Assembly: GCA_030739585.1 (NCBI GenBank)
Contig: JASLYX010000004.1
Location: forward strand, 62,001 to 126,000
Length of the DNA: 64,000 nt
Direction of reading: 5' to 3'
Origin: Candidatus Bathyarchaeota archaeon
Lineage (GTDB): Archaea > Thermoproteota > Bathyarchaeia > TCS64
The translations under genes and the position numbers were made by a program. The notes under the pieces are model-generated. The model was not told where the DNA came from. It saw nothing but the letters and a program-made list of their open reading frames with translations, and ran no database searches. Shown one piece after another: positions 33,919-43,347 of this stretch (the stretch's first letter is position 1; every line of letters begins with the position of its first letter).

Positions 33919-34716
33919 CTAGATCACCTTATATTCCACGAGTTTCTGGAAGACGCTCTTCGCCAGCTCCTCTGGAGATCCATCGACTATCTTCCCAGCA
34001 GTTAGCCGGGCAGGAGTGGATATCTTAGTAACCCGAGTCGGGGACCCTTTGAGACCTAATTTCAAGGGGTCCGCTTCGAGATCATTTGAGGTAAGTATCT
34101 GGATCTCAGCTTTCTTCGCTTTTAGTCTACCCCGGAGGGTCGCCAATCTCGGTTGATTGATGGATTTACTGACCGAGACGACTATTGGGAGGGAGGCTCC
34201 AAGTATCTCAATCCTATCGTCGAGGACCCTCTTTAGCCTGATATTCCCCCCGTCTATTTTGAGGATCTCATTTACATAGCAGACATGCGGGATTCCGAGG
34301 CAGTGAGCCAACTCAGGTCCCACTTGGCCCGTATCCCCGTCAATGGTCTTCAATCCGCAAATAACAAGGTCGTAAGGAGCCATACACTCAATGCTGAGCC
34401 CCAACGTGTAGCTCGTAGCCCACGTATCTGCCCCGGCAAAAGCCATATCGGTGGCCAAGTAGGCCTCGTCTGCACCCATGGCTATGGCAGATCTCAATGC
34501 AGATTCCGCCTGGGGTGGACCCATGGAAAGTACCCTGACTGTGCCCCCGAATTTCTCCTTAAGTCTTATTCCTTCCTCAATAGCGTACTCGTCAAATGGA
34601 TTTACGACAGAAGCAACTCCTTCCCTCTTAAGTCTCCCCAGTTCCTTATCGAAATCTACTTCCATCGTCTCAGGAACCTGCTTAATACAGACTATAATAT
34701 TCATTCCTTCGCTCAT
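33919..34716 (-). CDS. etfB: Electron transfer flavoprotein beta
   Basis: ETF small subunit that binds AMP/FAD and contacts the dehydrogenase, 265 aa. Motifs: NIIVCIKQVPETMEVDFD, NPFDEYAIEEGIRLKE, and the ETF-beta signature ICGLKTIDGDTGQVGPELAH. Start ATG 34716 is preferred over 34734: GGAGG (34726-34730) lies 9 nt upstream. First gene of the EtfB/EtfA/GlcD-like operon. A TATA run at 34764-34773 may serve both this operon and grpE. Confidence 0.93.
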   Translation of the reverse strand: MSEGMNIIVCIKQVPETMEVDFDKELGRLKREGVASVVNPFDEYAIEEGIRLKEKFGGTVRVLSMGPPQAESALRSAIAMGADEAYLATDMAFAGADTWATSYTLGLSIECMAPYDLVICGLKTIDGDTGQVGPELAHCLGIPHVCYVNEILKIDGGNIRLKRVLDDRIEILGASLPIVVSVSKSINQPRLATLRGRLKAKKAEIQILTSNDLEADPLKLGLKGSPTRVTKISTPARLTAGKIVDGSPEELAKSVFQKLVEYKVI

Positions 34717-34763
34717 GGTATCTAGCCTCCTCAAAAAGACGTTTTACTCTAGGGCTCCCCGTG

Positions 34764-34773
34764 GTATAAAAAT
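34764..34773. promoter_or_regulatory. TATA run shared by etfB and grpE
   Basis: GTATAAAAAT on the plus strand, ATTTTTATAC on the minus. It lies about 50 bp from the etfB start and about 65 bp from the grpE start, so one A/T element could drive both divergent units. Confidence 0.4.
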
Positions 34774-34834
34774 CCGGAAGAGAAATAAATAGCAATCCCG
34801 ATTCTCAGAGCGAAAAATTGAGCCGAGTGTTATA

Positions 34835-35374
34835 ATGTCTCCGAGGAAATCCAAAACAAAGATACTAGAGGAGCGGATATCTAAGTTAGAGATCAGTCTA
34901 GAGGACGAGAGGAAGACATCGGAAAGATACCTGAGCCAGTTACAGTACTCCAGAGCAGACCTTGAAAACCTCCAGAAGAGAACCCAGAAAAGAATCGACG
35001 AGGCTAAGGAGAAGGCTAAAGGGCATATGGTTATTGAACTCCTTACGATCCTGGACGAACTAGACCTCGCAATCTCCGTCGCTGAAACCTCAAAGGTAGA
35101 CATAGTTAATGGGGTCGGAATGGTCAGGGGGAAGTTATGGAAACTCCTCGACACTGAGGGTCTCGCGCCCATTGATGCTTATGGGCGGCCTTTCGACCCA
35201 AATCTCCACGAAGCGGTGCTTGAGGTGAAGACCGACGAGGTCGAGAACGGCTATGTAGTTGAGGAGTTCCGGAAGGGCTACAAGTTCAAGGGTAGAGTGC
35301 TCAGGGCAAGCATGGTGAAAGTGGCGAAAAACTCAGGCTCTAATGACGTTGAAGAGGAGAAGGAAGATGAGTGA
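34835..35374 (+). CDS. grpE: GrpE, nucleotide exchange factor of DnaK
   Basis: 179 aa. N-terminal coiled coil ([20 protein letters not shown]) followed by the beta-wing with [20 protein letters not shown] and [20 protein letters not shown]. It releases ADP from DnaK. It ends in ATGAGTGA, overlapping the dnaK ATG by 8 bp. GrpE is found only in archaea that acquired DnaK from bacteria. Start ATG 34835. Confidence 0.92.
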   Translation: MSPRKSKTKILEERISKLEISLEDERKTSERYLSQLQYSRADLENLQKRTQKRIDEAKEKAKGHMVIELLTILDELDLAISVAETSKVDIVNGVGMVRGKLWKLLDTEGLAPIDAYGRPFDPNLHEAVLEVKTDEVENGYVVEEFRKGYKFKGRVLRASMVKVAKNSGSNDVEEEKEDE

Positions 35375-37265
35375 AACAAAACGTGAAAAGATAATCGGAA
35401 TAGACCTAGGAACTACCAACTCAGCCGCTGCTGTGGTGATGGGTGGCAAGCCCACCATCATACCCAGTGCAGAGGGCCCTACCGTGGCGGGAAAGATGTT
35501 CCCTTCAGTAGTGGCGTTGACAAAGGAGGGGCAACTCCTAGTTGGGGAGCCTGCTAGGAGGCAGGCGGTCACCAATGCCGAGGGCACAGTAAGGGAGGCG
35601 AAGCGCCTCATGGGTACCAAAAAGAAAATAACCCTCCACGGGAAGGAGTACACCCCTCAGCAGATTAGCGGGTTTATACTCCAAAAGATTCTGAGGGACG
35701 CAGAGACCTATCTGGGGGAGAAGATCGCAAAGGCTGTGATCACAGTACCAGCCCACTTTAATGATAACCAGCGCCAAGCCACAATCGACGCTGGTGAGAT
35801 TGCCGGCCTTAAAGTCACTAGAGTTGTGAACGAGCCCACCGCCGCAGCCCTCGCCTATGGCATCGATAAGATCGATCAAGAGCAAAAGATTCTAGTCTTC
35901 AGCTTCGGAGGGGGCACTAACGACACGACGGTTATGGATTTCGGGGGTGGGGTCTTTGAGGTGCTCTCCACTAGCGGCGACACCCAGACTGGGGGCGCTG
36001 ACCTAGATAAGGCGGTTATGGACTATGTTATTGGCGAGTTCAAGGCTGAGACCGGTATTGATCTTACCGGCGACCTGAGTGCCATGGCTAGGGTTAAGGA
36101 GGCCTCGGAAAAAGCTAAGATAGAGCTCTCTAATATCCTGACCACGGACATCGAGCTCCCCTACATCGCAATGAAAAACGGTCAGCCCCTCAATCTTCAA
36201 GTAACCCTCAACAGGGCCAAGCTGGAGCAGCTCACGAGGCCCATCGTCGAGAAGATACGAGGGCCCATTCTCCAGACCATCAGGGATGCTAAGCTTTCAT
36301 CGCAGCAGATAGACAAGATCATCGTCTTCGGGGGCCAGACCAAGATGCCACTGGTCCAACAATTCATTGAGGATGTGGTGGGTAAGAAGCCGGAGAGAGG
36401 GCTAGACCCTATGGAGTGTGTAGCAATGGGGGCTGCAATCCAAGGTGCTGTCCTTTCTGGCGAGATTAGCGACATCGTCCTCCTGGACGTCACTCCTCTT
36501 AGCCTAGGTGTCGAGACTCTGGGGAGCGTCATGACCCGGGTCATAGAGAGAAATACGACCATCCCAGTGAAGCAGACACAGACTTTCAGTACGGCCGCCG
36601 ACTTCCAGACTGCTGTTACTATCCACGTTCTACAGGGAGAGAGGTCCATGGCTAAGGACAATATCAGCTTGGGCCGGTTCGACCTCACAGGGATCCCACC
36701 CGCACCCCGAGGGGTCCCCCAAGTTGAGGTAACCTTCGACATTAACGCTGACGGAGTCCTCGACGTGACTGCAAAGGATCTGGGCACAGGGAAGGAAATG
36801 AGCATCGCCATCACAGCATCCACAAAGCTGAGCCAGACCGAAAAAGATAGGATGATCGATGAGGCAGATCAGTTCGCTGAGCAAGACAAAGCGACCAAAG
36901 AAGAGGTTGAGGCAAAGAACACCGCGGACTCTCTCATCTACACCACGGAGAAAACCCTTTCTGAGCTCGGAGACAAGCTCAATGATGAAGTCAAGTCGGG
37001 GATCCAAACAGCGAAAGAAGCTCTACAGCAGGCAATGGAGAGCGGGACTACCGTCGAGATCAACACTAGGACCGAAGAGCTCCGAAAAATGATTCAAGAA
37101 GCAGGGGCTTCCGTTTACCAGCAAGCAGCCGAGCAGCAAGCCCAGCAGCAGGATCAGGCCGACTCGGCTCAGCAGGCACCTCATCAGGGAGACAACCAGG
37201 GACCCAAGACAGTTGATGCCGAATACAAGGTAGTTGATGAGGAAAACAAGAAAGAGGTACCTTAG
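35367..37265 (+). CDS. dnaK: DnaK (Hsp70) chaperone
   Basis: ATP-driven chaperone with a nucleotide-binding domain (residues 9-390) and a substrate-binding domain, and a Gln-rich C-terminal tail. Motifs: [17 protein letters not shown] (catalytic Lys), [12 protein letters not shown]. The linker [13 protein letters not shown] is intact. The second phosphate motif is unusual: the expected DLGGGTFD reads SFGGGTNDT (about residues 199-207), so the Mg-coordinating Asp equivalent to E. coli D194 is Ser. The upstream 24 nt (35343) are in frame but ATG 35367 gives the conventional N-terminus [17 protein letters not shown]. Operon with grpE; M28 peptidase and dnaJ follow. Confidence 0.95.
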   Translation: MSETKREKIIGIDLGTTNSAAAVVMGGKPTIIPSAEGPTVAGKMFPSVVALTKEGQLLVGEPARRQAVTNAEGTVREAKRLMGTKKKITLHGKEYTPQQISGFILQKILRDAETYLGEKIAKAVITVPAHFNDNQRQATIDAGEIAGLKVTRVVNEPTAAALAYGIDKIDQEQKILVFSFGGGTNDTTVMDFGGGVFEVLSTSGDTQTGGADLDKAVMDYVIGEFKAETGIDLTGDLSAMARVKEASEKAKIELSNILTTDIELPYIAMKNGQPLNLQVTLNRAKLEQLTRPIVEKIRGPILQTIRDAKLSSQQIDKIIVFGGQTKMPLVQQFIEDVVGKKPERGLDPMECVAMGAAIQGAVLSGEISDIVLLDVTPLSLGVETLGSVMTRVIERNTTIPVKQTQTFSTAADFQTAVTIHVLQGERSMAKDNISLGRFDLTGIPPAPRGVPQVEVTFDINADGVLDVTAKDLGTGKEMSIAITASTKLSQTEKDRMIDEADQFAEQDKATKEEVEAKNTADSLIYTTEKTLSELGDKLNDEVKSGIQTAKEALQQAMESGTTVEINTRTEELRKMIQEAGASVYQQAAEQQAQQQDQADSAQQAPHQGDNQGPKTVDAEYKVVDEENKKEVP

Positions 37266-37326
37266 GGCCGCGTATCCTACTCTTCTTTCAGTCTATCATA
37301 ATCGTTAAACCTTCATCCTATCGATT

Positions 37327-38754
37327 ATGATCCCGTTCCTCATGTTGGACGAAAAACTAGTTGAAATAGAACGCGAAGTCATTGGGGATATATGGCAAAG
37401 CAGCAAGATGCGAGAAACTTATTACTACATGGCTGACGAGCTTGGGAGTAGGTTCGCAGGAACCGAGAGCGAGAAAAAGGCCATTGAATTCATAGTAGCT
37501 AAGCTCAGGGATTACGGATATGGGAACGCCCATGCGGATACCTTCGCGTACTATGGATGGAAGAGGGGTCCAGCCAGTCTCGTGATAACCGAACCATATG
37601 ACAGAGAGTTCCCAGTGATCTCCCTCGCGATGTCCCCCGGAGGGAAAGTAGATGCAGAGATCATAGACCTAGGCACAGGAAGTCCGGAGGAGTTCAAGGC
37701 CGTTGATCCCTCAGAAGTTGAGGGAAAAATAGTGCTCTGCTCCAGCGCCACGAGCCCCACGGGGATACGGGTTCACCGAAGAACAAAGTACGGATACGCC
37801 GTTGATAGCGGGGCCGTGGGATTCATATTCATGAACCACAACCAAGGCCAGCTCCCCCCTACCGGCAGTGTGAGACCCGCTTACAGGCTGGCAGGGGAGA
37901 TACCAGGCATCGGGATCAGCCTTGAGCACGGCTCTCACATGAAGAGACTGGCTAAAGACAGGCCTCTGAGGGCTAGACTCACCAATCAAAGCAGTATTAT
38001 ACCAGACACGGAGTCGGCAAATGTGGTCTGTGAACTTGAGGGATCATCTAAAAAAGACGAATGGATAGTTATAGGGGGCCACTTTGACGGCCACGACATA
38101 GCCCAAGGGGCTATGGACAACCTCTCTGGAACCGTGGTGATCATGGATCTTGCCAGGGTCTTGAAACGGTATGCGGGGGTATTCAAAAGGAGCATCCGCT
38201 TTATCTGCTTCTCCTGTGAGGAGATAGGGGTTACTGGTGCTACTAATTACGTCCATAAGCATATTGATGAGATTAAAGACATCTCCATAATGCTCAACCT
38301 TGAGCTCGGCGGTCTAGCAGATAAGGACGGGACCCAGCATGCCGCACTCACCCTGTTCCAACCCGTAAGCCTGAAAAAGAAACTAGAGGAGTTCGCGGAT
38401 GAGATTGGCTACCCTATGACCGTTTCCACTGGGACCTCAGCGGCATCGGACCACTGGCCCTTCTACATGCAGGGTGTCCCCACGATCACAATGGGATCTG
38501 AGCCATCACCGGCTCGGCTCATCGTGGGACGAGGTTGGGGCCATACCACCGCGGATATGATGGACAAGGTGGATCCCCGCAATCTGCAGGAGGGCGTGAT
38601 GGTCATGGCGAGATTCCTGCTTAGACTAGCTAATCAGGAGGATAAAATCGCGGATAGTACTCCTCTAAAGGAAATCATTGCGCTCCTCGAGAGGAATGGG
38701 ATGAAGAAGATCCTTGAGATCCAGAAAAAGTGGCATCCCTACAGCACTATATAG
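37327..38754 (+). CDS. M28-family zinc metallopeptidase
   Basis: Aminopeptidase-like, 475 aa. A PA-type insert precedes the peptidase domain with di-zinc ligands in GGHFDGHD, AMDNLSG, CEEIGVTGA and GWGHTTADMMDK. No signal peptide, so cytosolic. Lies between dnaK and dnaJ and may be in the same stress regulon, degrading peptides released from misfolded proteins; this role is inference. Two candidate starts (37327 and 37342). Confidence 0.87.
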   Translation: MIPFLMLDEKLVEIEREVIGDIWQSSKMRETYYYMADELGSRFAGTESEKKAIEFIVAKLRDYGYGNAHADTFAYYGWKRGPASLVITEPYDREFPVISLAMSPGGKVDAEIIDLGTGSPEEFKAVDPSEVEGKIVLCSSATSPTGIRVHRRTKYGYAVDSGAVGFIFMNHNQGQLPPTGSVRPAYRLAGEIPGIGISLEHGSHMKRLAKDRPLRARLTNQSSIIPDTESANVVCELEGSSKKDEWIVIGGHFDGHDIAQGAMDNLSGTVVIMDLARVLKRYAGVFKRSIRFICFSCEEIGVTGATNYVHKHIDEIKDISIMLNLELGGLADKDGTQHAALTLFQPVSLKKKLEEFADEIGYPMTVSTGTSAASDHWPFYMQGVPTITMGSEPSPARLIVGRGWGHTTADMMDKVDPRNLQEGVMVMARFLLRLANQEDKIADSTPLKEIIALLERNGMKKILEIQKKWHPYSTI

Positions 38755-38756
38755 TA

Positions 38757-38775
38757 TTCTTTCTTTTCATTTTTC
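38757..38775 (+). terminator. T-rich archaeal terminator after the M28 peptidase gene
   Basis: TTCTTTCTTTTCATTTTTC immediately after the stop codon at 38754, an oligo-T termination signal. Confidence 0.5.
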
Positions 38776-38915
38776 GCAAGGATACAGGATTTTTCACTTT
38801 GACCTGCTTGGGCAGATCCTAGATGTTTGATGATTGTTTGCCCTCGTTTTCTCGTCTAAACCTTTTTTAGGCTTTGACTATTCAAAGGCTTTGACAACCG
38901 TCTCGGTGCATACTT

Positions 38916-40028
38916 TTGGCAAGTAAGAAGGATTATTACGAGGTTCTTGGGATAAAACGAGGAGCCTCAGCCAATGAAATAAAGAAGGCATTCAGAAAGC
39001 TCGCTTTCAAATATCACCCCGATAGAAATAAGGATCCCGAAGCAGAAGAGAAGTTCAAGGAGTTCTCTGAAGCCTATGCCGTCCTCAGTGACGCTGAGAA
39101 GAGACAGCAATACGACACCTTTGGTCACGCAGGCATCAGCGGACGGTACTCGACTGAGGACATCTTCAGGGGAGCAAACTTCAGGGACATCTTTTCTGGT
39201 TTTGGCTCCGATGTCCTGGGTCGTATCTTCAGCGGCGTCGGATTCAACTTCCAGCAGGCCCAAGCAGGTCCCAGTAAGGGCAGCGACCTTCAGACTAGGA
39301 TTGAGGTCACCCTAGAGCAGGCATCGTTCGGAACAGAGGTAGAGATAGTTCTCGACAGGTTACAGACATGTGGTTTATGTGGAGGAAATGGAGCGGAGCC
39401 AGGGACTGATATTTCCACGTGCAAGGGATGTAACGGACGAGGCAGAATAGAGCGAAGAACCCAGTCTCTCTTTGGACAGATGATCCGGGTGGTTCCATGT
39501 GAAAAATGTAAAGGGAGAGGGCAGGTCCCGGAGACCCCCTGTACAACCTGCGGTGGGAATGGCTTAGAGCCTAAGAAGAATCGCCTCAACGTTAAGGTCC
39601 CACCGGGGATCGATAGCGGCACCCAGCTTATTTTGCGGGGTCAAGGAGAGGATGGGCCCTTTGGGGGACCTACTGGAGACCTATATGTAATGATCCAGCT
39701 AAAGCCCCACCCCCATCTCATCCGGCGAGGAAAGGACATCATTTTCGAGGCAGAGATCAACTTTCCCGACGCTGCCCTCGGGACATCCATCAAAGTTCCC
39801 TCCCTGACTGGTGATAAATCGCTCAAAGTACCCCCGGGAACCCAGAGCGGGACCATTCTTAGAATGAGGAAGGAAGGTATGCCTAGCCGTTTTGGGAAAG
39901 GGGATCAGTTGGTCCACGTGACAGTCACTATACCTGTGAAGCTTACTCAAAAGCAGGAAGAACTCATCAAGGAGCTCGCCAATGAGTTTGCGGCACAATC
40001 AAACAAGAAAGGATGGTTCAGGCGCTAA
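38916..40028 (+). CDS. dnaJ: DnaJ, J-domain co-chaperone of DnaK
   Basis: Type I DnaJ, 370 aa. J domain with [18 protein letters not shown] (HPD motif) stimulates the DnaK ATPase. A short glycine/phenylalanine-rich region is followed by four CxxCxGxG repeats ([32 protein letters not shown]) that bind two zincs. The C-terminal substrate-binding domain is present. TTG start at 38916; a GGTG stretch lies 8 nt before it. Co-located with GrpE-DnaK. Confidence 0.94.
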   Translation: MASKKDYYEVLGIKRGASANEIKKAFRKLAFKYHPDRNKDPEAEEKFKEFSEAYAVLSDAEKRQQYDTFGHAGISGRYSTEDIFRGANFRDIFSGFGSDVLGRIFSGVGFNFQQAQAGPSKGSDLQTRIEVTLEQASFGTEVEIVLDRLQTCGLCGGNGAEPGTDISTCKGCNGRGRIERRTQSLFGQMIRVVPCEKCKGRGQVPETPCTTCGGNGLEPKKNRLNVKVPPGIDSGTQLILRGQGEDGPFGGPTGDLYVMIQLKPHPHLIRRGKDIIFEAEINFPDAALGTSIKVPSLTGDKSLKVPPGTQSGTILRMRKEGMPSRFGKGDQLVHVTVTIPVKLTQKQEELIKELANEFAAQSNKKGWFRR

Positions 40029-41030
40029 TTATTTGCGCCTGTCTATAATCTCCCAGACACCTGGACCGGTACCAATGAACGTGACCGGGAGGCAAAGCTC
40101 TTTTTCAACATACTCGACGAAATGCATCGCTTCCCCATTCAGCGTATCATAGTCCGATGATCCCTTACACTCAGGGAAAAGGATGTCGAGCTTTGTCAAG
40201 GCGATCTGTGTAGCCCCGTTGAGTATTATTGCCCTCCTAGCAAGTTCGAAGTTGAAGGGTGCAGCCCTTCTCTGTCTCCCCGTCACAGTTCCGTACTCGT
40301 CCCATCCTCTATTCTTGGCTTCCTCGTGGCTTATTTCTCCAGGTAGGAAACCCTCCCCCACCCTCGTGACATATGCCTTTAAAACCAGGATCACCTCGTC
40401 GACCTTAGTGGGTCCAACTCCGACATCCGAACAAATTGCTGAGGCACAGACGTCGTTGCTAGTCACGAACGGATATGTGCCGTGGTAGAGGCTGATGTAG
40501 GTTCCTTGGGTTCCCTCGAGTAGGACATTGGCACCACAGTCAAGGGCCTCGTTGATCTCCAAGGATACATCACTAAGATATTCTTGTAATTCTGGTATCT
40601 CCTTTGCTATCTTTGCCACTCTCAGAGCTCGATCGGCGTTACATGGGCCCGTCCCTGTGCCCGTGGTCCCGATGGTATCCTTTAAATGTCCTTTCCCATC
40701 AGCCACAATGTGCTTTGCCTCGATAATGGCGCACTGGGGATCAATACCAAACCGATCCTCAATTCCTAGCTCTTTCACCTCTTTGATCACGATTTCAGGA
40801 TTCACCACTACTCCCGCCCCTATAAGGAGTCTCGTTTCGTTATTCACAAATCCACAAGGGACCATTCTAAGCTTGAAAGTGACTCCATCAGATACGACAG
40901 TATGACCCGCGTTAGGACCAACGCCTCCTCGTGCGCAAACTGCGACCTCATCTGCGACAGTCAAATATGAAACCAACTTCCCTTTGCCTCCATCCCCGAA
41001 GAAACCATCTACTACAACAGTACAAACCAA
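40029..41030 (-). CDS. purA: Adenylosuccinate synthetase
   Basis: Catalyses IMP + Asp + GTP to adenylosuccinate in AMP synthesis. From TTG 41030 the protein has 333 residues, the length of archaeal PurA. The N-terminus reads VCTVVVDGFFGDGGKGK; in the standard motif WGDEGKGK the second acidic residue (E. coli Glu14) is Glu, here Gly. Other motifs are GGVGPNAGHTV, DTIGTTGTGTGPCNADRA, EGTQGTYISLYHGTYPFVTS and TGRQRRAAPF. The ORF extends to 41150 but the extra 40 residues do not resemble PurA. It converges with dnaJ. Confidence 0.92.
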   Translation of the reverse strand: MVCTVVVDGFFGDGGKGKLVSYLTVADEVAVCARGGVGPNAGHTVVSDGVTFKLRMVPCGFVNNETRLLIGAGVVVNPEIVIKEVKELGIEDRFGIDPQCAIIEAKHIVADGKGHLKDTIGTTGTGTGPCNADRALRVAKIAKEIPELQEYLSDVSLEINEALDCGANVLLEGTQGTYISLYHGTYPFVTSNDVCASAICSDVGVGPTKVDEVILVLKAYVTRVGEGFLPGEISHEEAKNRGWDEYGTVTGRQRRAAPFNFELARRAIILNGATQIALTKLDILFPECKGSSDYDTLNGEAMHFVEYVEKELCLPVTFIGTGPGVWEIIDRRK

Positions 41031-41196
41031 AGAGAACGCCTCATGAAACGGTTTCTTCACTCCTTTTAATGATTTAAGAGTTCCCAATGATAGGGGAGTC
41101 AAGCCAGTTGAAGCTCCTCTGTGCCTGAAATATGTGACAGAATTATTCAAGACCTAAAGTTTATGCGTCGGCTCCTCGTTCAGTATACGATCGCCC

Positions 41197-42012
41197 TTGA
41201 ACACCCAGATAGGTATACTCGTGATAGGTAATGAGATTCTCGATGGCATCGTCCTAGACACTAACAGCCAGTGGCTCATTAACCAACTCAAGGCCCTTAA
41301 CTTCCAAGTTTCCGAGAAGATGACAATAAGAGACGATACTAAAGTAATCTCTAAAGCCGTTAGGCGGATGCTCTCAGCCGGCGCAAACCTCATATTTACA
41401 ACGGGAGGCCTTGGCCCCACCCATGACGATAAGACTCTCGCTGGAGTAGCTATGGCTTTTGAGCTACCTGTAGAGGTGAATGATAAGGCCCTCAAGATCG
41501 TCACGCGACAGTACACAGACATGCATCAGAGAGGGATGATCGAGACGGGGGAGATCACAGAGCCACGAAGGAAGATGGCGGTATTGCCCAAGGGCGCCCA
41601 ACCCCTAGATAATAGAGTTGGCGGTGCCCCCGGTGTCATCCTAGATATTGAGGGCGCTCAGATAATTAGCCTCCCAGGCGTCCCAGGGGAGCTCATGTGG
41701 ATTTTCGACAACCAGCTACTGACGTTGCTGAAGGGGAGGGTCGAGGGGGTATTCACTGAGGATGTCATCTATCTCCCCCTTAGGGACGAGTCAACCTTGG
41801 CTCCCATCATAGATGAGGTGATGCAGGACGTTCCTGGGGTCTACATAAAATCTATGGTGAAGCCTTATGGCGAGTCCGGGATCAGACTCTGGGTCTCATC
41901 CAGCGGGAAGAGTAAGACCGAAGTTGAGGAGCGGGTCCAACGGGTCACGAACCTCTTGGTAAAGAGAAGCGAAGAAAAGCTCCCAAAAATTGACCCTAGC
42001 ATAGACAATTGA
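41197..42012 (+). CDS. CinA N-terminal/MoaB-fold nucleotide-processing protein (COG1058)
   Basis: 271 aa. N-terminal IGILVIGNEILDGIVLDTNSQW and GPTHDDKTLAG belong to the MoeA/MoaB/CinA fold. No C-terminal NMN deamidase (PncC) domain. COG1058 members act on ADP-ribose or other pyrophosphate bonds of dinucleotides. TTG 41197 is the start. Only 27 bp separate it from the LarA-like gene, so they are probably one transcript. That suggests a link to pyridine nucleotides from which the nickel-pincer cofactor is built; this is inference. Confidence 0.78.
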   Translation: MNTQIGILVIGNEILDGIVLDTNSQWLINQLKALNFQVSEKMTIRDDTKVISKAVRRMLSAGANLIFTTGGLGPTHDDKTLAGVAMAFELPVEVNDKALKIVTRQYTDMHQRGMIETGEITEPRRKMAVLPKGAQPLDNRVGGAPGVILDIEGAQIISLPGVPGELMWIFDNQLLTLLKGRVEGVFTEDVIYLPLRDESTLAPIIDEVMQDVPGVYIKSMVKPYGESGIRLWVSSSGKSKTEVEERVQRVTNLLVKRSEEKLPKIDPSIDN

Positions 42013-42039
42013 ATTAAATGTAACTGAAAATAGTCTAGG

Positions 42040-43347
42040 TTGGACAAGATGGTTGAGATTTGGCTCCCTTATGGCAAAACTGAGGTCCATGTTAGTGTGC
42101 CCCTGAGATATCTCATGGGGACCATCGAGCCAGCCGAATTGAAGCTGCCGGAGAATCCATTCGAAACTATAACGTCAGCGTTGGATAATCTGATCGGAAC
42201 AGAAAATATACAGGATCTCGTAAATGGCAAAAAGAGTGCTGCTATTGCCCTCGATGGTACAATGGCCCCCCACGCAGCGTCCGTTGCGGCTTCAGCTATC
42301 GTTTGGACATTAGAACAGAACGGTATGTCAAGGGAAAACGTGTCTCTGATCATAGGGAATGGCCTTAGAGAACATGGCAATCTTGATCTGCTTGGGGCCC
42401 TTCAGAGAGCTGAGCCCCTTGGAAATGTCGCTATCCATGAGCATTCAATAAACTCAGTTGACATCAACAAAGTTGGGGTCACCTCATCAAGGACACAGGT
42501 ATCATTGGCCCAACCTTTCTTGGAAGCAGATCTCAGAATAGCAGTGGGAGATTTGAGGCCCGATCACTTTTCAGGGATGAAGGGAGCTCAGAGCACAGTA
42601 ATGCCGGCACTTGCCTCCCGTGAGGGACTCACCCGCCATCGGGAGATCTCATTCCATGGTAGTGTCACCTTAGGGATTTTCGAGGGAAATCTTGCTCATT
42701 TGGATCAGATGGAGGCCTGCAAGATGGCAGATTTAGACGTTGCATTGAACTTGGTCACCGATGGCTGGGGGAGGATCGTCTCAGCTGTGGCTGGCGGAAT
42801 TGAGCAGTCCTGGAAGACGGCTGTGGAGAGGTCGGGGGACCTCATTCAACTTTCCAGTGAAGCTGATGCCGATATCATCATTGTGAGTGCTGGTGGAGAT
42901 CTATATGATTTCAATCTATTCAATGCCGTCTGGGCTCTCCAGGGGATCGCTTCACTGGTGAAGAAGGGCGCCACTATCATCTTCTTGGCTGAGTGCACCC
43001 AGGGGCTTGGAGCTGCTGGGCTGGAGTCATTGGCTCAGGTTGATACCTTGTCTGAGCTGAGGCGAAGATATGAGCTTGGGGCAAGAGCGGTGTACGCTAT
43101 TAAATCCACTCTTCGGGGAAATAACGAAATAATTCTTGTCTCAGCTCTCCCTACTTATTTGGCGGATCCTCTTGGTTTCAAGATGGAGAGAACGGCGAAC
43201 GCCGCTTTCCAAAGGGTCATGGATCGCAGGAGGAATCGACGTACCCTAGTGGTGACCCATGGAGCCTCGTCTGTATTCATGCCATCAAAGGGGGGCAAGA
43301 ACGACAAGAGTGGTGATCATCATTCCAAGGTAGAAAAAAACCAGTAG
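42040..43347 (+). CDS. LarA-family (DUF2088) protein, possible nickel-pincer hydroxyacid racemase relative
   Basis: 435 aa resembling lactate racemase LarA in both domains. The core alignment with L. plantarum LarA (recalled, not searched) is gap-free: VGDLRPDHFSGMKGAQSTVM against GFIESHFFAGFSGGRKSVLP. In that alignment the lysine that binds the cofactor (K184) is Ser, H174 is Asp with a His one position later, and a Lys stands four positions before the K184 site. The aspartate of DxT (D72) and the His of the RHRE segment (H200) are kept. Whether this protein uses the cofactor made by LarB/C/E is open. It overlaps the converging M50 gene by 63 bp. Confidence 0.72.
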   Translation: MDKMVEIWLPYGKTEVHVSVPLRYLMGTIEPAELKLPENPFETITSALDNLIGTENIQDLVNGKKSAAIALDGTMAPHAASVAASAIVWTLEQNGMSRENVSLIIGNGLREHGNLDLLGALQRAEPLGNVAIHEHSINSVDINKVGVTSSRTQVSLAQPFLEADLRIAVGDLRPDHFSGMKGAQSTVMPALASREGLTRHREISFHGSVTLGIFEGNLAHLDQMEACKMADLDVALNLVTDGWGRIVSAVAGGIEQSWKTAVERSGDLIQLSSEADADIIIVSAGGDLYDFNLFNAVWALQGIASLVKKGATIIFLAECTQGLGAAGLESLAQVDTLSELRRRYELGARAVYAIKSTLRGNNEIILVSALPTYLADPLGFKMERTANAAFQRVMDRRRNRRTLVVTHGASSVFMPSKGGKNDKSGDHHSKVEKNQ

